64,000 nt of DNA from Dyella sp. A6 (GTDB lineage: Bacteria > Pseudomonadota > Gammaproteobacteria > Xanthomonadales > Rhodanobacteraceae): the NCBI RefSeq assembly GCF_036320485.1, contig NZ_CP132911.1, positions 310,001 to 374,000 on the forward strand, read 5' to 3'. The notes under the pieces were generated by a model. The model searched no databases, was not told the DNA's origin, and saw only the letters and a list, made by a program, of their open reading frames with translations. Both the position numbers and the translations under genes were made by a program. Positions 60,947 through 64,000 of this stretch are shown in pieces; within the stretch, counting starts at the first letter, position 1, and the number at the start of each line of letters is the position of its first letter.

Positions 60947-62464
60947 ATGAATGAGCAAACCGTCAAGCGCATCGTCATCGTCGGCGGCGGCACGGCCGGC
61001 TGGATGGCGGCTGCGGCCATGGCCAAGGTGCTGGGTCCCGGTTACACGGTGCAGCTGGTGGAATCGGAGGAAATCGGTACCGTTGGTGTGGGTGAGGCCA
61101 CCGTGCCGCACCTGAAACTGTTCAACAACCTGCTCGAGATCGACGAGATCGAATTCGTCAAACGGACGCAGGGCACGTTCAAGCTGGGCATCCAGTTCAA
61201 CGACTGGGGCCAGCTGGGCGATTCATACATCCATGGTTTCGGCAAGATAGGGCACGACGTCAGCCTGTTGCCGTTCCATCAGTTCTGGCTGAAGGCGCGC
61301 CAGCATGGCCTGGCCGACGAGATCGGCGCCTACTCGCTGAACACCGTGGCCGCGCCGCAGGGCAAGTTCATGGCCTCGGCCACCGACGTGCCGCCGCAGT
61401 CGCCGCTCGCCGACATCGCCTACGCCTACCATTTCGACGCCGGCCTGTATGCCGCCTACCTGCGCCAGTACGCCGAGCAACGCGGCGTGCGGCGGATCGA
61501 GGGGCGGGTCGAGCAGGTGGAGCTGCGCCCCGACGACGGTTTCGTCGAGGCGGTCACGCTGGCGGATGGTCAGCGTGTCGAGGGCGACCTGTTTATCGAC
61601 TGCTCCGGGTTTCGCGGCCTGCTGATCGAGCAGGCGCTGCACGCGGGCTACGAAAGCTATACGCAGTGGCTGCCGTGCGATCGTGCGCTGGCGGTGCCCA
61701 GCGAGCGACACGGGCCGCCCGCGCCGTTCACCCGTTCCACCGCGCGGACGGCCGGCTGGCAGTGGCGGATTCCGCTGCAGCACCGCACCGGCAACGGCTA
61801 CGTCTATTCCAGCGCCCATGTGGGCGATGACGAGGCCGCGGCGACGCTGCTGGCCAACCTGGACGGGCGCGCACTGGGCGAACCGCGGCTGCTGCGCTTC
61901 AACACCGGCATGCGCCGCAGGACCTGGTATCGCAACGTGGTGGCGCTGGGGCTGGCGGCCGGTTTCATGGAGCCGCTGGAATCGACCGGCATCTATCTGA
62001 TCCAGTCGGGCATCGCGCGTCTGCTCAACCTGTTTCCGCGGGCGGGTTTCAGCGAAGTGGTGGCGGAGCGCTACAACGCGCAGACTCGCTTCGAGTACGA
62101 GCGCATCCGCGATTTCCTGATCCTGCATTACTACGCCACGCGACGCGACGACACGGCGTTCTGGAACCAGTGCCGCACGATGGCCATTCCCGACACGCTG
62201 CGCGCAAACATCGAACTGTTCCGCGACAGCGGGCGCTTCTTCCGCGAAGGCGAGGAGATGTTCGCCCAGGTCAGCTGGGTGCAGGTGATGCTGGGGCAGG
62301 GCATCCAGCCGCACAGCTATCACCCGCTGGTCGACCAGATGCCCGAGCACGAACTGGGTGCCTTCGTCGCCGGCGTGGGCAAGGTGATCGCGCACTGCGT
62401 GGACGCGATGCCGCCGCATGAGGCGTTCATCGCACGCTACTGCGCCGCCGACCCGGCTGCATGA
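60947..62464 (+). CDS. Flavin-dependent tryptophan-halogenase-family protein
   Basis: This 505-residue FAD enzyme of the tryptophan 7-halogenase family uses reduced flavin, oxygen and halide to halogenate an aromatic substrate. The FAD motif is VIVGGGTAGWMAAAAMAK, and the signature W-x-W-x-I-P is intact (WQWRIP near 271). The catalytic Lys is at residue 79 in GTFKLG, and the conserved Glu is at 345 in PLESTGIY. These match Lys79 and Glu346 of PrnA. No flavin reductase or biosynthetic cluster is nearby. Homologues next to TonB receptors (for example BrvH of Brevundimonas) act on indole-like compounds, but the natural role is unknown. It belongs to the LacI/TonB/glycosidase locus. Confidence 0.9.
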   Translation: MNEQTVKRIVIVGGGTAGWMAAAAMAKVLGPGYTVQLVESEEIGTVGVGEATVPHLKLFNNLLEIDEIEFVKRTQGTFKLGIQFNDWGQLGDSYIHGFGKIGHDVSLLPFHQFWLKARQHGLADEIGAYSLNTVAAPQGKFMASATDVPPQSPLADIAYAYHFDAGLYAAYLRQYAEQRGVRRIEGRVEQVELRPDDGFVEAVTLADGQRVEGDLFIDCSGFRGLLIEQALHAGYESYTQWLPCDRALAVPSERHGPPAPFTRSTARTAGWQWRIPLQHRTGNGYVYSSAHVGDDEAAATLLANLDGRALGEPRLLRFNTGMRRRTWYRNVVALGLAAGFMEPLESTGIYLIQSGIARLLNLFPRAGFSEVVAERYNAQTRFEYERIRDFLILHYYATRRDDTAFWNQCRTMAIPDTLRANIELFRDSGRFFREGEEMFAQVSWVQVMLGQGIQPHSYHPLVDQMPEHELGAFVAGVGKVIAHCVDAMPPHEAFIARYCAADPAA

Positions 62465-62537
62465 TTCCTCCGGCGCCGGAGGGATGGCGGCGCCGACACT
62501 TTCCCGAGCAACGAAGCTATTTCCGAGTAACCGATCA

Positions 62538-64000
62538 GTGAGCCTTTCGAACGTGCGTCAACGTGTTTTTCCCATCCTGCTGGCGGTTGCCGCCGCCGCG
62601 GTCACGACGACGGCCGGCGCCGCGCCGTCGAGCCCGGCCGACGTGAAGATGCCGGCCGGGTGGTCGGGCAGCTATGCCACCCTGCCCGGGCAGGACAAGG
62701 CCTTCATCAACGACCTTGAGCGCCGTACCTTCGACTGGTTCTGGGACAGCGCCGATCCGAAGACCGGGCTGGTTCCCGATCATTTCCCCGGCAAGTCGTT
62801 TTCCAGCATCGCCGCGGTCGGCTTTGCGTTGACCGGCTATGGCATCGGCGTGGAACGTGGCTACATCACGCGCGCGCAGGCGGTCGATCGCACGCTGGCG
62901 ACGCTGCGCTTCTTCAGCGATGCCCCGCAGAATGCCAGCGAGGACGAAGCCACCGGTTACCACGGCTTCTTCTATCACTTCCTCGACATGCGCAGTGGCC
63001 GCCGCGATGCGCGCTGGGTCGAGCTGTCCAGCGTGGACACCACCCTGCTGATGGGCGGCGTGCTGTTCGCACAGAGTTACTACGACCGCGATACGCCGAA
63101 GGAACGCGAGATCCGCCAGCTGGCCGACCAGCTCTACCGGGCCGTCGACTGGCCCTGGATGCAGGCGCGCAAGCCGCTGATCAGCATGGGCTGGACGCCG
63201 GGCGGCAAGTTCATCCCGGCCGACTGGAAAGGCTACGACGAGGGCAAGCTGGTCTACATCCTGGCGCTGGGTTCGCCCACCCATCCGGTCGGCAGCGACG
63301 CATGGGCTGCCTGGTGCTCGACCTATCCGAAGCAGTGGGGCACGTTCGAGGGCTACACCCTGCTCAACTTCGGCCCGCTGTTCGGTCACCAGTACACCGA
63401 ATCGTGGGTGGATTTTCACGGCATACGCGACGCATGGAGCCGTGCGCATGGCCTGGATTACGCCGAGAACGGCCGGCGCGCCACGTATGCGCAGCGCGCC
63501 TACGCCATTGCCAATCCGGGCCACTGGACCGGCTATGGACCGGATATGTGGGGGCTGACCGCGAGCGACGGGCCGGGTGACGTGAGCCTGCCGTCGGCGC
63601 AGGGCGAACGCCATTTCCACGGCTACATGGCGCGCGGTGCGGGGCTGGGCGACGTCCACGACGACGGCACCATCGCGCCGACCGCGGCAGGTGGCTCCAT
63701 CGCTTTCGCGCCGACGATCGTGGTGCCGGCGCTGATGACCATGAAGCAGCGCTACGGCCGCTACATCTACGACCGCTACGGCTTCGTCGATGCCTTCAAC
63801 CCGAGCTTCCACGGCACCCCGAAAAGCGGCCGCACCTATCCCGGTTTCGGCTGGGCCGACACCCAGCAGCTGGGTATCGACCAGGGCCCGATCCTGCTGA
63901 TGATCGAGAACTGGCGCAGCGGCTTTGTCTGGAACGTGATGAAGAAGAACCCGTACATCCGTCGTGGCCTGGAACGTGCGGGCTTCACCGGTGGATGGTT
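62538..64000 (+). CDS. Secreted glycoamylase-domain enzyme (GH144-like), partial at window end
   Basis: At least 487 codons, running off the window. A GTG start gives a signal peptide (RVFPILLAVAAAAVTTTAGAA). The mature protein begins with FINDLERRTFDWFWDSADP and GLVPDHFPG, the N-terminal hallmarks of the (alpha/alpha)6-barrel glycoamylase family. It continues with GYHGFFYHFLDMRSGRRDAR, SSVDTTLLMGGVLFA and YTLLNFGPLFGHQYTESWVDF, and near the end FGWADTQQLGIDQGPILLMIEN. Several characterised relatives (GH144) are endo-beta-1,2-glucanases. Here the substrate is inferred as a beta-glucan only by family. The ribosome-binding site is weak, and it follows the halogenase gene by 73 bases in the same direction. 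Confidence 0.78.
   Translation, partial: MSLSNVRQRVFPILLAVAAAAVTTTAGAAPSSPADVKMPAGWSGSYATLPGQDKAFINDLERRTFDWFWDSADPKTGLVPDHFPGKSFSSIAAVGFALTGYGIGVERGYITRAQAVDRTLATLRFFSDAPQNASEDEATGYHGFFYHFLDMRSGRRDARWVELSSVDTTLLMGGVLFAQSYYDRDTPKEREIRQLADQLYRAVDWPWMQARKPLISMGWTPGGKFIPADWKGYDEGKLVYILALGSPTHPVGSDAWAAWCSTYPKQWGTFEGYTLLNFGPLFGHQYTESWVDFHGIRDAWSRAHGLDYAENGRRATYAQRAYAIANPGHWTGYGPDMWGLTASDGPGDVSLPSAQGERHFHGYMARGAGLGDVHDDGTIAPTAAGGSIAFAPTIVVPALMTMKQRYGRYIYDRYGFVDAFNPSFHGTPKSGRTYPGFGWADTQQLGIDQGPILLMIENWRSGFVWNVMKKNPYIRRGLERAGFTGGW

Noticed and set aside
58550-61111. 853-codon minus-strand frame opposite the Oar-like receptor
   Set aside because: Antisense shadow; the low-complexity Val/Arg/His content matches nothing, and it crosses the tandem hairpins.
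1-64000. CRISPR array, riboswitch or prophage
   Set aside because: No regularly spaced repeats, no recognisable riboswitch consensus ahead of any gene and no phage structural genes were found.

Overview
The window is GC-rich DNA from a gammaproteobacterium of the order Lysobacterales (Xanthomonadales), most likely a Rhodanobacteraceae such as Rhodanobacter, Dyella or Luteibacter. This rests on gene content rather than on any marker gene: a LacI / TonB-receptor / tryptophan-halogenase / glycosidase carbohydrate locus, paired M61 peptidases, many RND pumps, a kinase with periplasmic beta-propeller repeats, and heavy use of GTG and TTG starts. No phage, plasmid or CRISPR sequence was seen. The only mobile element is one intact IS3-family insertion sequence.

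Layout. 1-5.4 kb: the tail of a MutS-like gene, a GNAT acetyltransferase, two tandem secreted M61 peptidases that share an upstream element, and a small membrane protein. 5.6-11.7 kb: a complete AcrAB-TolC-type operon on the minus strand. 12.2 kb: tRNA-Arg(CCG). 12.6-24.8 kb: a Reg_prop/Y_Y_Y histidine kinase, a ytcA-HlyD-FUSC-outer-membrane export operon, poxB (pyruvate:quinone oxidoreductase), a MalT-like LuxR regulator and a NarL-type response regulator. 25-38.7 kb: two divergent RND efflux clusters back to back. The left one is headed by a BlaI-type repressor and an M56 (BlaR1-like) peptidase. The right one is headed by a PepSY protein and an OmpR/histidine-kinase pair. 38.9-42.5 kb: a YncE-like propeller and a TonB receptor. 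42.6-43.8 kb: the IS element. 43.8-53 kb: two cyclic-di-GMP enzymes, an LptG-like permease coupled to an ArnT-like glycosyltransferase, and a TraB/GumN protein. 53.2-56.3 kb: SulP, UspA and DedA genes. 56.7-64 kb: LacI regulator, TonB receptor, tryptophan halogenase and the start of a glycoamylase-family (GH144-like) enzyme.

How the parts may work together. The regulatory DNA is the most informative part. A TTAC-N6-GTAA dyad lies upstream of both the PepSY/two-component/RND cluster and the TonB receptor 9.6 kb away, so the two are probably co-regulated. A perfect palindrome sits just before blaI and probably autoregulates the BlaI-M56-pump operon. A C-rich/G-rich palindrome is shared by the ytcA and poxB promoters. 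LacI-type half-sites occur before both lacI and its TonB receptor. All operator assignments are inferences from sequence symmetry and have not been tested.
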